Below, in pieces: positions 35,979-45,211 of a stretch of DNA of 64,000 nt. Each line of letters opens with the position of its first letter. Positions within the stretch are counted from its first letter, which is position 1. The stretch comes from an uncultured Clostridia bacterium (GTDB lineage: Bacteria > Bacillota > Clostridia > TANB77 > CAG-508), in the NCBI GenBank assembly GCA_934149075.1, contig CAKPDR010000001.1:1-64000 (forward strand), given 5' to 3'. Below the pieces are notes generated by a model. It searched no databases. It saw only the letters and a list, made by a program, of their open reading frames with translations, and had not been told where the DNA came from. A program made the position numbers and the translations under genes.

Positions 35979-36572
35979 TCATTTAAGCATTACAACTTTA
36001 TCTTCAATATCAGAATCTTCTCTATATGCATAATTCATATTTAAAAAACTATTACATAATTGTATTAATGAAGCTTCATCTAATATCTCTGTTTTTATAT
36101 CGCATCTTTCAAACTTATTACTTAATTCCATACACCTCTTTAATAAGTCTTTCTCACAATTATCAGTTCTTTTAGAATTAATCATTATAAAACTTTGCCT
36201 TTCAACTATTTCTCCATTTAAAGACATTCTTTGAACTTCTTTCAAGTGTGTTTTTAATAATCTTTTTTGAATTGCATTATCGGTTGTACCTATTATCTCT
36301 GACAAATATTCTTGCAACGGAGAAATATCAACTGCTCTTGCAATATTAAAATATTTGATATCTTCTTGTTCTGAAGATAGTTCAGCTGATAAATCATTTA
36401 TTAAATTTTCTTTTTCTTTATCTGTTAAAAGTTGTGTATTTATTGAATATATTTTTATTCCTGTAATTACATTTCCATCTCGTGTATAAATATAATTATT
36501 TCTAATATCTAATATGCCAACTTCTTCATTACAAGTTTTTTCTTTATCCTTTTTCTTAAATAGACTAAACAA
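35979..36572 (-). CDS. VirB4 N-terminal-domain protein
   Basis: About 197 residues starting LFSLFKKKDKEK. It matches the N-terminal part of VirB4/TrsE-like ATPases and lacks a P-loop; the rest is encoded at 33125-34951. The TTG start at 36572 has GGAGG 7 nt upstream and overlaps the PrgI gene by 8 nt; an ATG two codons earlier touches the ribosome site. Splitting of VirB4 into two genes is known in some Gram-positive elements, but here another gene separates them. Confidence 0.65.
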   Translation of the reverse strand: MFSLFKKKDKEKTCNEEVGILDIRNNYIYTRDGNVITGIKIYSINTQLLTDKEKENLINDLSAELSSEQEDIKYFNIARAVDISPLQEYLSEIIGTTDNAIQKRLLKTHLKEVQRMSLNGEIVERQSFIMINSKRTDNCEKDLLKRCMELSNKFERCDIKTEILDEASLIQLCNSFLNMNYAYREDSDIEDKVVMLK

Positions 36573-36900
36573 TATCATCCCTCCATTTATTGTAATATTT
36601 ATATCTATATTGTTTTTGAATTTTACTAAACTCAATCATGTATTTTATCTGACTTACAACACATAAGTTATTATCATCTTTTGTAGTTGCTATTATTGTT
36701 CCTGCTACTCCTATGAATTCAATTACAACTGGTAGCAAAAAATTATCTTTTAATTTATAAACTATGAAACTAATCGGTAGTAAAGCAACTAAAACTATTA
36801 CTGTAGATATAAGTTCTTTTATTCCATAACCTTTAAAAAATTCTAATCTAGTTTTCACATTAGTTGGTATATATAGCTTATATTCATTATTTTCATCCAT
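36565..36900 (-). CDS. PrgI/VirB3-like membrane protein
   Basis: 111 residues. The N-terminal YIPTNVKTRLEFFKGYGIKEL motif and two central hydrophobic segments (residues about 32-70) are typical of the PrgI family, the VirB3 counterpart that works with VirB4 at the inner side of the channel. Overlaps both neighbours slightly. Confidence 0.85.
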   Translation of the reverse strand: MDENNEYKLYIPTNVKTRLEFFKGYGIKELISTVIVLVALLPISFIVYKLKDNFLLPVVIEFIGVAGTIIATTKDDNNLCVVSQIKYMIEFSKIQKQYRYKYYNKWRDDIV

Positions 36901-37160
36901 TAAAAATCTCGACCTCCTCCACCGTGTGGAATACCACTACTTCCTGAATATCCATAATAATTTTGAACTAATGTTAAAATTACAAATATTAATTCTGCAA
37001 TAATTCCAAAAACTATGGTGTTCTTTATTTTCTTTTTATATGTCCCTTGAGCATCTTCATCATATATCATCTTTGTTAAACAAAATATCACTCGGAATGT
37101 AACTCCAAGTGGTATTATCACAACTCTCAATAAACTTATTATTTCATTTAGTATTTCCAT
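36900..37160 (-). CDS. Small two-helix transfer membrane protein
   Basis: 86 residues with two predicted transmembrane segments (IISLLRVVIIPLGVTFRVIF and NTIVFGIIAELIFVILTLV) and a Gly-rich tail. Such proteins sit between the VirB6-like and PrgI genes in Gram-positive elements. Specific family not named. Confidence 0.65.
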   Translation of the reverse strand: MEILNEIISLLRVVIIPLGVTFRVIFCLTKMIYDEDAQGTYKKKIKNTIVFGIIAELIFVILTLVQNYYGYSGSSGIPHGGGGRDF

Positions 37161-37162
37161 AC

Positions 37163-38020
37163 TTATCCTTTCTTTAATTGACTAAACTTTCTTTTTATTT
37201 GACTAGACAATTCCATTGTCTTACTTGTAGTAACTATTACATTACTAATACCTCCTGTTCCTCCACCAAGCATAAACTCTTGTATGAATTTAGGAGTTTT
37301 TATCGCCATTATAATTGCTGCAATACCAAATAACATTTTTACATTTAGAATTAATATTATTGCTATCTTGCATAATATAATTTGCACTAAAACTGTTAGC
37401 ACACTTTTAAATAATTTCTCTGAATAGGATTTAAAAACTCCTCCATCAGGATTTACTAGCCCAACACAAGCTAAAGGAAATCCTAATTTTAATACAAACA
37501 TTTCTAAACTTCTCATAAGAAATTGTATGTATAAAACAAATAACAATATCATTGCTATTAGAGCTACTATTGCTGTAAATAACCCTGTTGTTGCTATATT
37601 TGCAATAGCTGTTGTTAAAGATACATTATCAGTAAAGTTCATCGCAGTCAGTATTGAATTTCCAAATGAAGTAGCAACTTGAATAACCCAGTCATATAGT
37701 ACGGAAAAACTTACTGCCACTACTATTGCTCTTATAAAATAAACAATGTATGTAAGTGGTGGAGTATCTGATTCTCCATCAGTCCACATTACATACATAT
37801 CAAAACCTTTTTTCAAAAATTTTAACACTATCAAAGAAATTGATAAGCTTAAAATTAGTGCTTTTAAATTAGAAAAACTTATTACATTACTTCCAAAGTT
37901 TGTAGTTAAATAGTTTTCCGAATTAAAACACATATCAATTAAGCCATTAAAAGCTGAATTTATAACATTATCTGCTCCACCAATTATACTGGTTATTAGT
38001 CCAGTTAAAATTGATTCCAA
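37163..38020 (-). CDS. VirB6/TrbL-like channel protein
   Basis: 285 residues with about six hydrophobic segments and a basic C-terminus (SQIKRKFSQLKKG). Size, topology and position between the VirB2-like and PrgI genes fit the VirB6/TrbL inner-membrane channel subunit. TTG start with GGGAGG 8 nt upstream. Confidence 0.75.
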   Translation of the reverse strand: MESILTGLITSIIGGADNVINSAFNGLIDMCFNSENYLTTNFGSNVISFSNLKALILSLSISLIVLKFLKKGFDMYVMWTDGESDTPPLTYIVYFIRAIVVAVSFSVLYDWVIQVATSFGNSILTAMNFTDNVSLTTAIANIATTGLFTAIVALIAMILLFVLYIQFLMRSLEMFVLKLGFPLACVGLVNPDGGVFKSYSEKLFKSVLTVLVQIILCKIAIILILNVKMLFGIAAIIMAIKTPKFIQEFMLGGGTGGISNVIVTTSKTMELSSQIKRKFSQLKKG

Positions 38021-38035
38021 AAAATGTACCTCCCT

Positions 38036-38386
38036 TTATCTATAATATCCTATGATTAAGTTAATTAATCCACTTGCAACGACTACACCTACACAACAAA
38101 TTATTGCTATTTTTATTCTATTGTCCCATCTCTTTCCGTCCATATCATCACTAGATGATTTTCTTAATAAATAGTATCCCACTAATAAAATTGTTAATGT
38201 TGGAGCTAAAATTAATAACCAATTAGTTAAATCTGTTATTAAATTTTGTGTACCTGTTGCAATTTTGCTGTCTTGCACTCCTGCAAAACAAGTACTTGTG
38301 CAACATAAAAGACTTGTTATAACAAGTCCTGCTTTTCCTATTTTTCTTGTATATTTTTTTATTTTTTCTGTTATCTTTTCTCTCAT
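38036..38386 (-). CDS. VirB2-like pilin/membrane protein
   Basis: 116 residues: a signal-peptide-like start (AGLVITSLLCCTSTCFA), then two hydrophobic segments (LLILAPTLTILLVGYYLL and IAIICCVGVVVASGLINLII) separated by a charged loop. This is the architecture of VirB2/TrbC-type pilins. Position next to VirB6-like supports it. Confidence 0.65.
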   Translation of the reverse strand: MREKITEKIKKYTRKIGKAGLVITSLLCCTSTCFAGVQDSKIATGTQNLITDLTNWLLILAPTLTILLVGYYLLRKSSSDDMDGKRWDNRIKIAIICCVGVVVASGLINLIIGYYR

Positions 38387-38398
38387 ACATAAATTCTC

Positions 38399-40204
38399 CT
38401 ATCTATATAAATTCCATATTCCCCATAGTTTTATATCTTCAATTTCTTTTTGTTCTCTTGCTTGTTCTCGTTTTAATCTTAGTTGCCTATTTTCTTCTTG
38501 ATTTCCCATTCCAAACAATTTATTAAATCTCCACTTAGAAATATCAGGCAATTTTGTTATTATAGGATATAATCCTGCTTGAATGACTAAAACATAAGGT
38601 CTTTCTATTCTTAAAATTTCATCTTCTGTCAGTAATGCTCTGCTTATTAAGTTCATTGATTCTGAATTACTACCACTTTGATATTTTGTATAGCTACTAG
38701 ATCTGCTATAACTAGAAGTAGTATAAGTTCCTAATTTTTTTGAAATTATACTTGCTGTTTCATTACTTGCTGTTTTTAAATATATCCAAGTTTGGCAGTT
38801 ATCTCTAATATTTTCTGCGACTTCTTTTCCATACTTGTTATCCAGTTGTGAAAAAGATTGAAGAAATAAATTAAATCTTATTTTTCTCCCTCCTGCAACA
38901 GTAAGCATATTGCTAAAAGCAGGTATTGTTGTAAAATTTCCAAACTCATCTAATATGTAATTTACTCTTGTTTTTAATTCTCCTCCTCGTTCATCGGCAC
39001 TTTCTACAAGTGATACATAATTTTGATAAATAAATAAACTTGCTAAAGAATAATAAGTCGTTTTTTCATCAGGAAGAATAATATAAGTAACTGTTTTTTC
39101 TTCTCCTGCTTGTTTTAAACTAAAATCACTTTTGCAAGTCATTCCGTATATGCTTTTACTTGTAAATAATCTTAATGTTGTTAAAGCAGATGTAAAAAAA
39201 GAGCCTCTAGTTTTTTCAGGTGCAATCCTTGCAATATTAAATATTGTACTTGAAGGATGATCAGGTGGTAAATTTTCAATATATTTATTTATCGGCATTG
39301 TCTGTCCAACTGTTCTACACATTTCTGAAATAAAAGAATACACATTTGTTAAATTTTGATATTCAGAATGCTCTTTATTGTCAAAAACAACACTCATTAT
39401 TGCTCCTGCAATAACTGACATCTCTCCATCTCTCCATATTTTTTCCATTTTTGTATCTTCATTTCCTACTAAACTTTGAGTAATATCCCAAGTGTACTCT
39501 TCAGCTTTTCTAAAATCTCCGTTATTTACTGCATCTATAACAGGTTGTAAAAAATTATATCTTGTACTTTTTGTTGGATTTTTAAAATCTAAGGTTATTA
39601 TTTTATAACCTTGTTTTTTCAAAAACTCTGAAGTGTAATGATAAATTTCAGCTTTAGGATCTGAAATAATCATACTCTCTCCTGCTAATCCTAAGTTTCC
39701 AACTGTCTGTAATACTATACTTCTTGTTTTACCACTTCTTGTAGCTCCTACAACTAAACTATGAATATTATCATCAATGTAATAAATCCTTTCTTGCTTT
39801 TTGTCCTTTTCATATCCTACAATAATTCCACCTGAATTGAATTCCTCTGTATTTTCCTTTGATAGTGAATTACATTTAAAAAATTTTTTAAATTCTTTTT
39901 TACTCAGCCATCTTGCCGTTCCATGTTGCCCTTGTCCCATAACTTCTGGAGTCTTTAATTTATCTGTTATATTTACTATTCCACTTTCAAAAACATTTTT
40001 ACTTCCAAATCCGAAAAGAATTATAATTGTTGTTTCAATTAGCATATAGATAAGAAAAAATAGTAGTAAAATCTGTTTATTTACTACTATTTGTGAAAAT
40101 TCCATATTAGAAAGTTTCAAATGAATTATCGTACTCAAAACAATACTAACAGAAATATTTAATATAGATAAAAAAGCTATTATTCCGATTTTTCTTTTTC
40201 TCAT
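38399..40204 (-). CDS. virD4: VirD4/TraG type IV coupling protein
   Basis: 601 residues. Two N-terminal transmembrane segments (about 8-28 and 45-67) and a cytoplasmic ATPase with Walker A GATRSGKT (153-160), ISDPKAEIY and Walker B NYILDEFGNF. It connects the relaxosome to the channel. Overlaps the DUF3846 gene by 4 nt. Confidence 0.95.
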   Translation of the reverse strand: MRKRKIGIIAFLSILNISVSIVLSTIIHLKLSNMEFSQIVVNKQILLLFFLIYMLIETTIIILFGFGSKNVFESGIVNITDKLKTPEVMGQGQHGTARWLSKKEFKKFFKCNSLSKENTEEFNSGGIIVGYEKDKKQERIYYIDDNIHSLVVGATRSGKTRSIVLQTVGNLGLAGESMIISDPKAEIYHYTSEFLKKQGYKIITLDFKNPTKSTRYNFLQPVIDAVNNGDFRKAEEYTWDITQSLVGNEDTKMEKIWRDGEMSVIAGAIMSVVFDNKEHSEYQNLTNVYSFISEMCRTVGQTMPINKYIENLPPDHPSSTIFNIARIAPEKTRGSFFTSALTTLRLFTSKSIYGMTCKSDFSLKQAGEEKTVTYIILPDEKTTYYSLASLFIYQNYVSLVESADERGGELKTRVNYILDEFGNFTTIPAFSNMLTVAGGRKIRFNLFLQSFSQLDNKYGKEVAENIRDNCQTWIYLKTASNETASIISKKLGTYTTSSYSRSSSYTKYQSGSNSESMNLISRALLTEDEILRIERPYVLVIQAGLYPIITKLPDISKWRFNKLFGMGNQEENRQLRLKREQAREQKEIEDIKLWGIWNLYR

Positions 40205-40560
40205 TCTAATTCTTCTCCTTCTTCCATTTGATTTTCTTGTTCTAATTGAAATTTTTTAGTATATTCTTCTATTTGCTCTTTGGTTAAATCTTTAAAATCC
40301 TGATTTTTCTTATCATTACCTGTAACAATAAAAGTTCCCCTTATATTTAAACCATCAAGAGTTCTGTTTATTGGTAGTAATTTTTTATAAGCTTCTTCAT
40401 CAAAAATTATTAAAACATCTTTATATTTAATAACATCTATATATTCATTACCTACAATTTTTCTTAATGTTTCAAGTCTGTTTGGAATTCTTTTTAATTC
40501 AGGATTTTTTTCATTTTCTATTATAAGAACATACATATTTTGCTTTTCAATTACTACCAC
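40201..40560 (-). CDS. DUF3846-like small protein
   Basis: About 119 residues resembling the DUF3846 domain (RLETLRKIVGNEYIDVI...INRTLDGLNIRGTFIVTG...DLTKEQIEEY). The same domain forms the tail of the ArdA gene. Start uncertain: a GTG at 40560 touches the AGGAG, and an ATG eight codons in is too far from it. Ends with an acidic tail. Unknown role, between coupling protein and relaxase. Confidence 0.6.
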   Translation of the reverse strand: MVVIEKQNMYVLIIENEKNPELKRIPNRLETLRKIVGNEYIDVIKYKDVLIIFDEEAYKKLLPINRTLDGLNIRGTFIVTGNDKKNQDFKDLTKEQIEEYTKKFQLEQENQMEEGEELE

Positions 40561-40563
40561 CTC

Positions 40564-41511
40564 CTACATTTCCATATCTTCTAATTCTTCTAAGCTATAA
40601 TGCATTTCCATTGCATATTGTTTTTTAGCACTTTCATTTAATTCATAATGATGTGTAATATCTTTTTCATGTTCTTTTCTTTGAAACTGTTTGATTAATT
40701 CAGCCAAAGATAAAGACATACTCCTATATTGAGTATGCCTTTCGTATTTTTTTACACCTTTAATTCTTGCTTTATATTTTTTTTTAAAATATGCTTCCAT
40801 ATTTTCTTTTAAATACTTTTCATTATGCAATTTTCTATCTCTGCATTTATAACCTTCTGAAGTTGTATATGTAATATTTTTTCTTTCTTTAATCCATGTA
40901 ACTTTATATCCCATTTCGTTCATCACTTTAAAAAATTCAAATTTATTATTTGATTTTTCCATAGCAATATCAATACTTTTTTCTAACTTTTCTTTCCAAC
41001 TAATCCCCTTTTGTTTTGCTTTATATTCATTAATTCTTATATCATCTACACTTGATTTTTCTCTTGTTATAGATAATCCTTGCTTAATGCATAATTTATT
41101 AGAATATGCTTTTAAGCTTTCTAAATCTTTATTAGAAAATTGTATCTTTTTACCTGTTTCAAAATTTACTGTATTCACAACAAAGTGTGAATGTATATGT
41201 TCCTTATCTTGATGAGTTGCTACAACAACTTGATAACCTTTAAAATATTTTTCTGCTATTTTCATTGCTATTTCGTGTGCTGTTTCATAACTCAACTCAT
41301 CATTTGGACTAAATGCTTGAACAAAATGTAATTTTTCTCTACCTTTTGTTTTACCATACATATTTTTTATAGCCATCATTTCTTCATAAGCATTTTCTAC
41401 CATGCAATCTTTTCCTGAAATAAACTTGTTATTAGTTTTCTCTTCTTTGCAAATATAATTTAAAGTTTTCTTTAATCCGACCTTGTTATTAATGAATTTA
41501 ATGATTGCCAT
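40564..41511 (-). CDS. Relaxase (VirD2-type, MOBP-like)
   Basis: 315 residues. The N-terminal relaxase domain has the candidate nicking Tyr19 (KKTLNYICK) and the metal-binding histidines in ATHQDKEHIHSHFVVN (100-112). It nicks oriT and pilots the strand. A basic C-terminal part follows. Overlaps mobC by 40 nt. Length is short for MOBP relaxases, but the domain is complete. Confidence 0.9.
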   Translation of the reverse strand: MAIIKFINNKVGLKKTLNYICKEEKTNNKFISGKDCMVENAYEEMMAIKNMYGKTKGREKLHFVQAFSPNDELSYETAHEIAMKIAEKYFKGYQVVVATHQDKEHIHSHFVVNTVNFETGKKIQFSNKDLESLKAYSNKLCIKQGLSITREKSSVDDIRINEYKAKQKGISWKEKLEKSIDIAMEKSNNKFEFFKVMNEMGYKVTWIKERKNITYTTSEGYKCRDRKLHNEKYLKENMEAYFKKKYKARIKGVKKYERHTQYRSMSLSLAELIKQFQRKEHEKDITHHYELNESAKKQYAMEMHYSLEELEDMEM

Positions 41512-41780
41512 ATTTTACTTAACTCCTTTTTTACTCCTCCCAATTCAACACAAGTTATAACTCTTCCATTTGCTAGTTTTGTTAATTGATTTACATTATT
41601 TCCTAGCTTTCTTAATTGAATTACTAATTTATCAAGATCATTGATAACTACAATTTCTTTTTTAGTAGCACTTTTAATTAGATACTCTGAAATTGTTGTA
41701 TTAGCTTTTACACTATTGTTTATAATCATTGTTTTTTCTTCAGGAGTTAATCTAATTTCAATTCTTTCAGTTTTTTTCAA
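41472..41780 (-). CDS. mobC: MobC-like relaxosome protein
   Basis: 102 residues: a ribbon-helix-helix-like N-terminus (RIEIRLTPEEKTMI) and the MobC motif LRKLGNNVNQLTKLAN. It binds oriT and helps the relaxase. TTG start with GGAGAGGAG just upstream. First gene of the relaxosome pair. Confidence 0.85.
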   Translation of the reverse strand: MKKTERIEIRLTPEEKTMIINNSVKANTTISEYLIKSATKKEIVVINDLDKLVIQLRKLGNNVNQLTKLANGRVITCVELGGVKKELSKIWQSLNSLITRSD

Positions 41781-41889
41781 TTACTCTCCTCTCCACCTAA
41801 AAATTTTATGAAGGGTTTGGGGACACCTCCCCTTAAATAAGAAAAGTTATACTTTTCGTTCTATTTGTACTTACAAATAGGAATCTTGC
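41781..41889. other. Candidate origin of transfer
   Basis: Non-coding gap upstream of mobC. It holds CTATTTGTA/TACAAATAG (about 41862-41881), AAAAG/CTTTT around TTATA, and GGGTTTGGGGACACCTCCCC. Position and hairpins are usual for oriT; the nick site cannot be named. Confidence 0.45.
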
Positions 41890-42777
41890 TTAACTTATCG
41901 CTTCGCTACTAAAGTATTCATCTAATAATTTGATTACTAAATCAGAAAATTCTTTATCGTTTTTAAATCTATCTTTGTAGATTTTCATTGCTCTTTTTTC
42001 TATTTTTCCTGTAAACTTTTCTACTTTAATTTTTTCGTTTTTGATAATTTTAAGCATAATTTCATAACTAATATTATTTTTCTTTAATCTAATTTTCTGT
42101 GCTTGTGCAACAGTTATTTTTATTTGTTCATCTTCAATAACTTGATTAACAATTTCCTGTTCTTCTATATTTAAGTATGATATTTCTACTCCTGCTTTTA
42201 TAGGTATTTGCTCTTTATTTACTTTTTCTTGTAAAGGTTTAATTAGTTCCGTTAGTCTTATATAGTTATAAATTTGTGATTTTCCTTCTTCATTCCACTC
42301 GGTGGAATTATCGTTAAATTCGTTTATATTACTGCTTTTTTGTCTATTTTTTATAATATTATTTCTTTGCTTATAAGCATAGCCTTTTTCAACAGGTAGT
42401 ATTTTTTCTCTATTGTTTAGATTTGTGTCTAACATTATTAATGTTGCTTTTTCATCATCACAATCCACAATCTGAGATGGAATTGTGGAAAATCCTAGTT
42501 CTTTTGCACATTCTGTTCTATTATGTCCTGATATAATTTCGTATTTGTCATTTTCTATTTTTCTAACTATAATAGGTACTAGAATTCCATTTTCTTTCAT
42601 GCTTTCTTTCATATCTTCTTTTTTATTTTCATCATACATTGAAAAAGGTTGCCCTTTTCTAAAAGCAACCAACTTACTTATTTCTATATTAGTTATATTT
42701 TTATTTTCTTCCCTTTCATTTTTTTCAGATATTTTATCAACTACAAATTTTGATCTTATTTCATCAATACTACTCAA
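41890..42777 (-). CDS. ParB-like protein
   Basis: 295 residues. ParB N-terminal nuclease-like domain (ISKLVAFRKGQPFSMYDENKKEDMKESMKENGILVPIIVRK shown as motifs GILVPIIVRK and ISGHNRTECAKELGF) and a KorB-type helical DNA-binding part. It may aid maintenance of the excised circle. No ParA partner is adjacent. TTG start with GGAG upstream. Confidence 0.85.
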   Translation of the reverse strand: MSSIDEIRSKFVVDKISEKNEREENKNITNIEISKLVAFRKGQPFSMYDENKKEDMKESMKENGILVPIIVRKIENDKYEIISGHNRTECAKELGFSTIPSQIVDCDDEKATLIMLDTNLNNREKILPVEKGYAYKQRNNIIKNRQKSSNINEFNDNSTEWNEEGKSQIYNYIRLTELIKPLQEKVNKEQIPIKAGVEISYLNIEEQEIVNQVIEDEQIKITVAQAQKIRLKKNNISYEIMLKIIKNEKIKVEKFTGKIEKRAMKIYKDRFKNDKEFSDLVIKLLDEYFSSEAIS

Positions 42778-42779
42778 AT

Positions 42780-43199
42780 TTACATCTCCATTTCTTCTTC
42801 ATATTCTAATTCTTTATTAAATTTTTCTATTTTATTTATTGATTCAAATAAATCTGTATCTCTATCTATTTCTATATATGGTATTTTATCTTTTAAATTG
42901 TTATATATAAAAAGAGAGCCATTTTTAGGATCTAGAACTACTGCATAATATGATACATTTTTATTTTTTAAATCTTGACTAGTTTCTTTCCATACAAACT
43001 CATCATCTTCAGTTATTCCTATTTTTGAAAAATAAATCATATTGTTTATTTTCTTTAATATTGTTGGATTTCTAAATATATTATCTTCAGGTAATTCAGA
43101 ATAATTATTTACAATATAATTATATAAATAACTATCATCTGAAAAAGCTTTTAACATATCTAGTTTATTACTCTCTATGAATAATCTTATATTTTTCAA
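42780..43199 (-). CDS. Hypothetical protein
   Basis: 139 residues, soluble, acidic end (ELEYEEEMEM). Not recognised. TTG start with GGAGGG 5 nt upstream; the hairpin at 43224-43251 lies right before that. It is 2 nt from the ParB gene and surely co-transcribed with it. Confidence 0.6.
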   Translation of the reverse strand: MKNIRLFIESNKLDMLKAFSDDSYLYNYIVNNYSELPEDNIFRNPTILKKINNMIYFSKIGITEDDEFVWKETSQDLKNKNVSYYAVVLDPKNGSLFIYNNLKDKIPYIEIDRDTDLFESINKIEKFNKELEYEEEMEM

Positions 43200-43223
43200 T
43201 TCATCCCTCCTTTGTATAAAAAA

Positions 43224-43251
43224 GAGCTAGGTTTTACTCTAACCCTTAGCT
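43224..43251 (-). terminator. Terminator hairpin directly before gene 42780-43199
   Basis: AGCTAAGGGTT/AACCTAGCT arms (one indel), U-run TTTTTT, then the AGGAGGG site 8 nt later. It also overlaps the stop of the preceding gene. Confidence 0.65.
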
Positions 43252-43539
43252 TACACATTCTACTATTAAATTAACTCCATCTTTAAAGCCTTGCTTGTAA
43301 TATTTTTCTAAACTAGCACAATATCTTTTTGAAATATCTTCAAGTGCATAATCAAGCATCTCTTCTATTTTATTTCTTAGTCTATCTTCTTTAACTTGCT
43401 CTATTAATTTTCTTAATTTATCTTCATTTCCATCTCGTTTAATTTCTAAAATTACATTTTTTTCTTCATCAGAAACATTCGCAAGTACTCTTTGCTCTCT
43501 GTCAAAAAAAATAGATTCTAATATTGTTTCTTCTCCCAT
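43246..43539 (-). CDS. DUF6809-like helical protein
   Basis: 97 residues, helical, ending SLEKYYKQGFKDGVNLIVEC, a pattern seen in the DUF6809 family of mobile elements. Function unknown. ATG with GGAGG 6 nt upstream and a GTTTGG-type promoter. Confidence 0.6.
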   Translation of the reverse strand: MGEETILESIFFDREQRVLANVSDEEKNVILEIKRDGNEDKLRKLIEQVKEDRLRNKIEEMLDYALEDISKRYCASLEKYYKQGFKDGVNLIVECVS

Positions 43540-43560
43540 ATCTTATACCTCCTGTATAAG

Positions 43561-43591
43561 ATTATACTATGGTGTTTTTATATATCCAAAC
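43561..43591 (-). promoter_or_regulatory. Element promoter motif
   Basis: Minus-strand GTTTGG (43586-43591), 19-nt spacer, TATAAT (43561-43566), 22 nt before the start at 43539. One of six copies. Confidence 0.6.
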
Positions 43592-43599
43592 CTTTTATT

Positions 43600-44175
43600 T
43601 TAAAATTCCATATCATTTTCTTCAGCCATTTCTTTATTCTCTAATTTATAATTTAGTTCTTTTATTTCATTTTTTAATTTAGTATTTTCTTCTACTAATA
43701 ATGCTTTTTCTAATAAATTTATATCTTCATTTTTGAATTCTTTATCTATATTTTTAGTTTTATTCATACTTATATAACTTGTTTCTGTAACAATAACATG
43801 ATCTAATAGTTCAATATTAAATGTTTTCAATAATTTATTAGTAATATTAGTTATATGTATATCTTCTTTACTAGGATGTAGAGAATTTGAAGGATGATTG
43901 TGTACTAAGATAACTCTATCACTCGTGCTCATCAATGCAGTTCTTATTATATTTTTTGTATCTACTAAAATTCCACAACTTGATCCAACACCTAAAAGAC
44001 TTATCTTTCTGATATTGTTACTTTTATCTAAACCTATAAATATCAAATGCTCTTGAATTGCATCTTTTATTTCTTGAACTTCCTCTAAATCATAAATATC
44101 ATTTGTATTGCTTACTTTTATATCCTTTATAATTTCCTTTTTGGGTTTTTTATCTATTTCTAATTCTATACTCAT
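43600..44175 (-). CDS. RadC-like JAB-domain protein
   Basis: 191 residues with the JAB/MPN metal site HNHPSNSLHPSKED and the preceding RadC patterns (LLGVGSSCG). The usual N-terminal helix-hairpin-helix of RadC is absent. A coiled C-terminal tail follows. Mobile-element RadC-like proteins are commonly listed with anti-restriction genes; ArdA is next to it. Confidence 0.8.
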   Translation of the reverse strand: MSIELEIDKKPKKEIIKDIKVSNTNDIYDLEEVQEIKDAIQEHLIFIGLDKSNNIRKISLLGVGSSCGILVDTKNIIRTALMSTSDRVILVHNHPSNSLHPSKEDIHITNITNKLLKTFNIELLDHVIVTETSYISMNKTKNIDKEFKNEDINLLEKALLVEENTKLKNEIKELNYKLENKEMAEENDMEF

Positions 44176-44187
44176 TATTCCTCCAAA

Positions 44188-45150
44188 TTAAAATTCCATA
44201 TCATCTTCCTCAATTTTTTCTATTTCACTAACTTCAATACTTCTATCTTTCAAATCTTGTTTTATTTCTTCTATTTGTTCTTCACTAACAGATTTAAAAC
44301 CTGCATTTTCAAAGTCATCTCCTACAACAAAACAATTTCCTACAATATAATCATATCCAAAATCGAGATTAGGTTTTTGATTAAGAATCTTCCCTTCTTC
44401 ATTACAAACTAATAATAAATCTTCTTTATAAGGTACTACTTCAATTAATCCTCCAACTAACTTTTGCTTAGCTTCTAATGTGTCATCTATTTTCATTACT
44501 ATTGGATCTTTTCCTACTTGTTTGTATATAACTTTTAACTTTTTCTCTGTTTCTTCTTCCATATCATACATTTCTATTATTTCTTGTAGTGAATATTTAT
44601 TTAAATCTATACTTTCACTTTTATCTATATAACCGTCATCTAATAATTCAACATATCCACTCATTTCAGCATCTCTACCATAACTTCCAAAGTCAAAATA
44701 TCCTTCAATTCCATGTTGTTTTAATACATCTAATAAACCTGTATCTTCAGCAAATCTATATCCATATTTTTCTTCTGCTGACATAGTCCAACTATCTATT
44801 TGATAAGAATAATAAGGTAGCTCATCTTCTTGAATAATTATATTCATTAATTCTTCAATGCTTAAATCTCCTTCTGAATTTGCATATCCTTCTATTGCTT
44901 CCATATTATAGATATTTTCTGATACTTTTGCTAATAAATTAAGCATCTTTATGCTTTCATATTCATTAACTTTACATGGTAAATCTGTTTCAAAATCATT
45001 TATCATATATTCTTCGTATTCATCATTAAGTCCAACTACTTCTTTTAAGAATTCATCAATTTCTTCTTTTTCTTTTGGTAATTCTAGCCATCCTCCTTTT
45101 AATTCTCCTTCATTATATTTTTCTAAATTACCAACCCATATATTAAGCAT
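44188..45150 (-). CDS. ardA: ArdA antirestriction protein with DUF3846 tail
   Basis: 320 residues. Residues about 1-195 are ArdA: WVGNLEKYNEGELKGGWLELP, the acidic DNA-mimic body and the AEKYGYRFAED segment. Residues about 205-310 match DUF3846 (QKLVGGLIEVVPYKEDLLLVCNEEGK). ArdA mimics DNA and inhibits type I restriction enzymes, protecting the entering element. Fusion to DUF3846 is notable because a stand-alone copy is at 40201. ATG with GGAAGGAG upstream. Confidence 0.88.
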   Translation of the reverse strand: MLNIWVGNLEKYNEGELKGGWLELPKEKEEIDEFLKEVVGLNDEYEEYMINDFETDLPCKVNEYESIKMLNLLAKVSENIYNMEAIEGYANSEGDLSIEELMNIIIQEDELPYYSYQIDSWTMSAEEKYGYRFAEDTGLLDVLKQHGIEGYFDFGSYGRDAEMSGYVELLDDGYIDKSESIDLNKYSLQEIIEMYDMEEETEKKLKVIYKQVGKDPIVMKIDDTLEAKQKLVGGLIEVVPYKEDLLLVCNEEGKILNQKPNLDFGYDYIVGNCFVVGDDFENAGFKSVSEEQIEEIKQDLKDRSIEVSEIEKIEEDDMEF

Positions 45151-45174
45151 ATTTTCTCTCCTTCCTTATACCAA

Positions 45175-45208
45175 AAAGAGCTAGTAATTTTATGTTTTAC
45201 TAACTCTC
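45175..45208 (-). terminator. Terminator hairpin directly before ardA
   Basis: GAGTTAGTA/TTACTAGCTC arms, U-run TTTTT, then GGAAGGAG within 10 nt of the hairpin tail. Confidence 0.65.
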
Positions 45209-45211
45209 CTC

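Noticed and set aside
41815..41825. Seventh copy of GGGTTTGG as element promoter
   Set aside because: It lies on the plus strand, with no -10 box at the right distance; more likely part of oriT.
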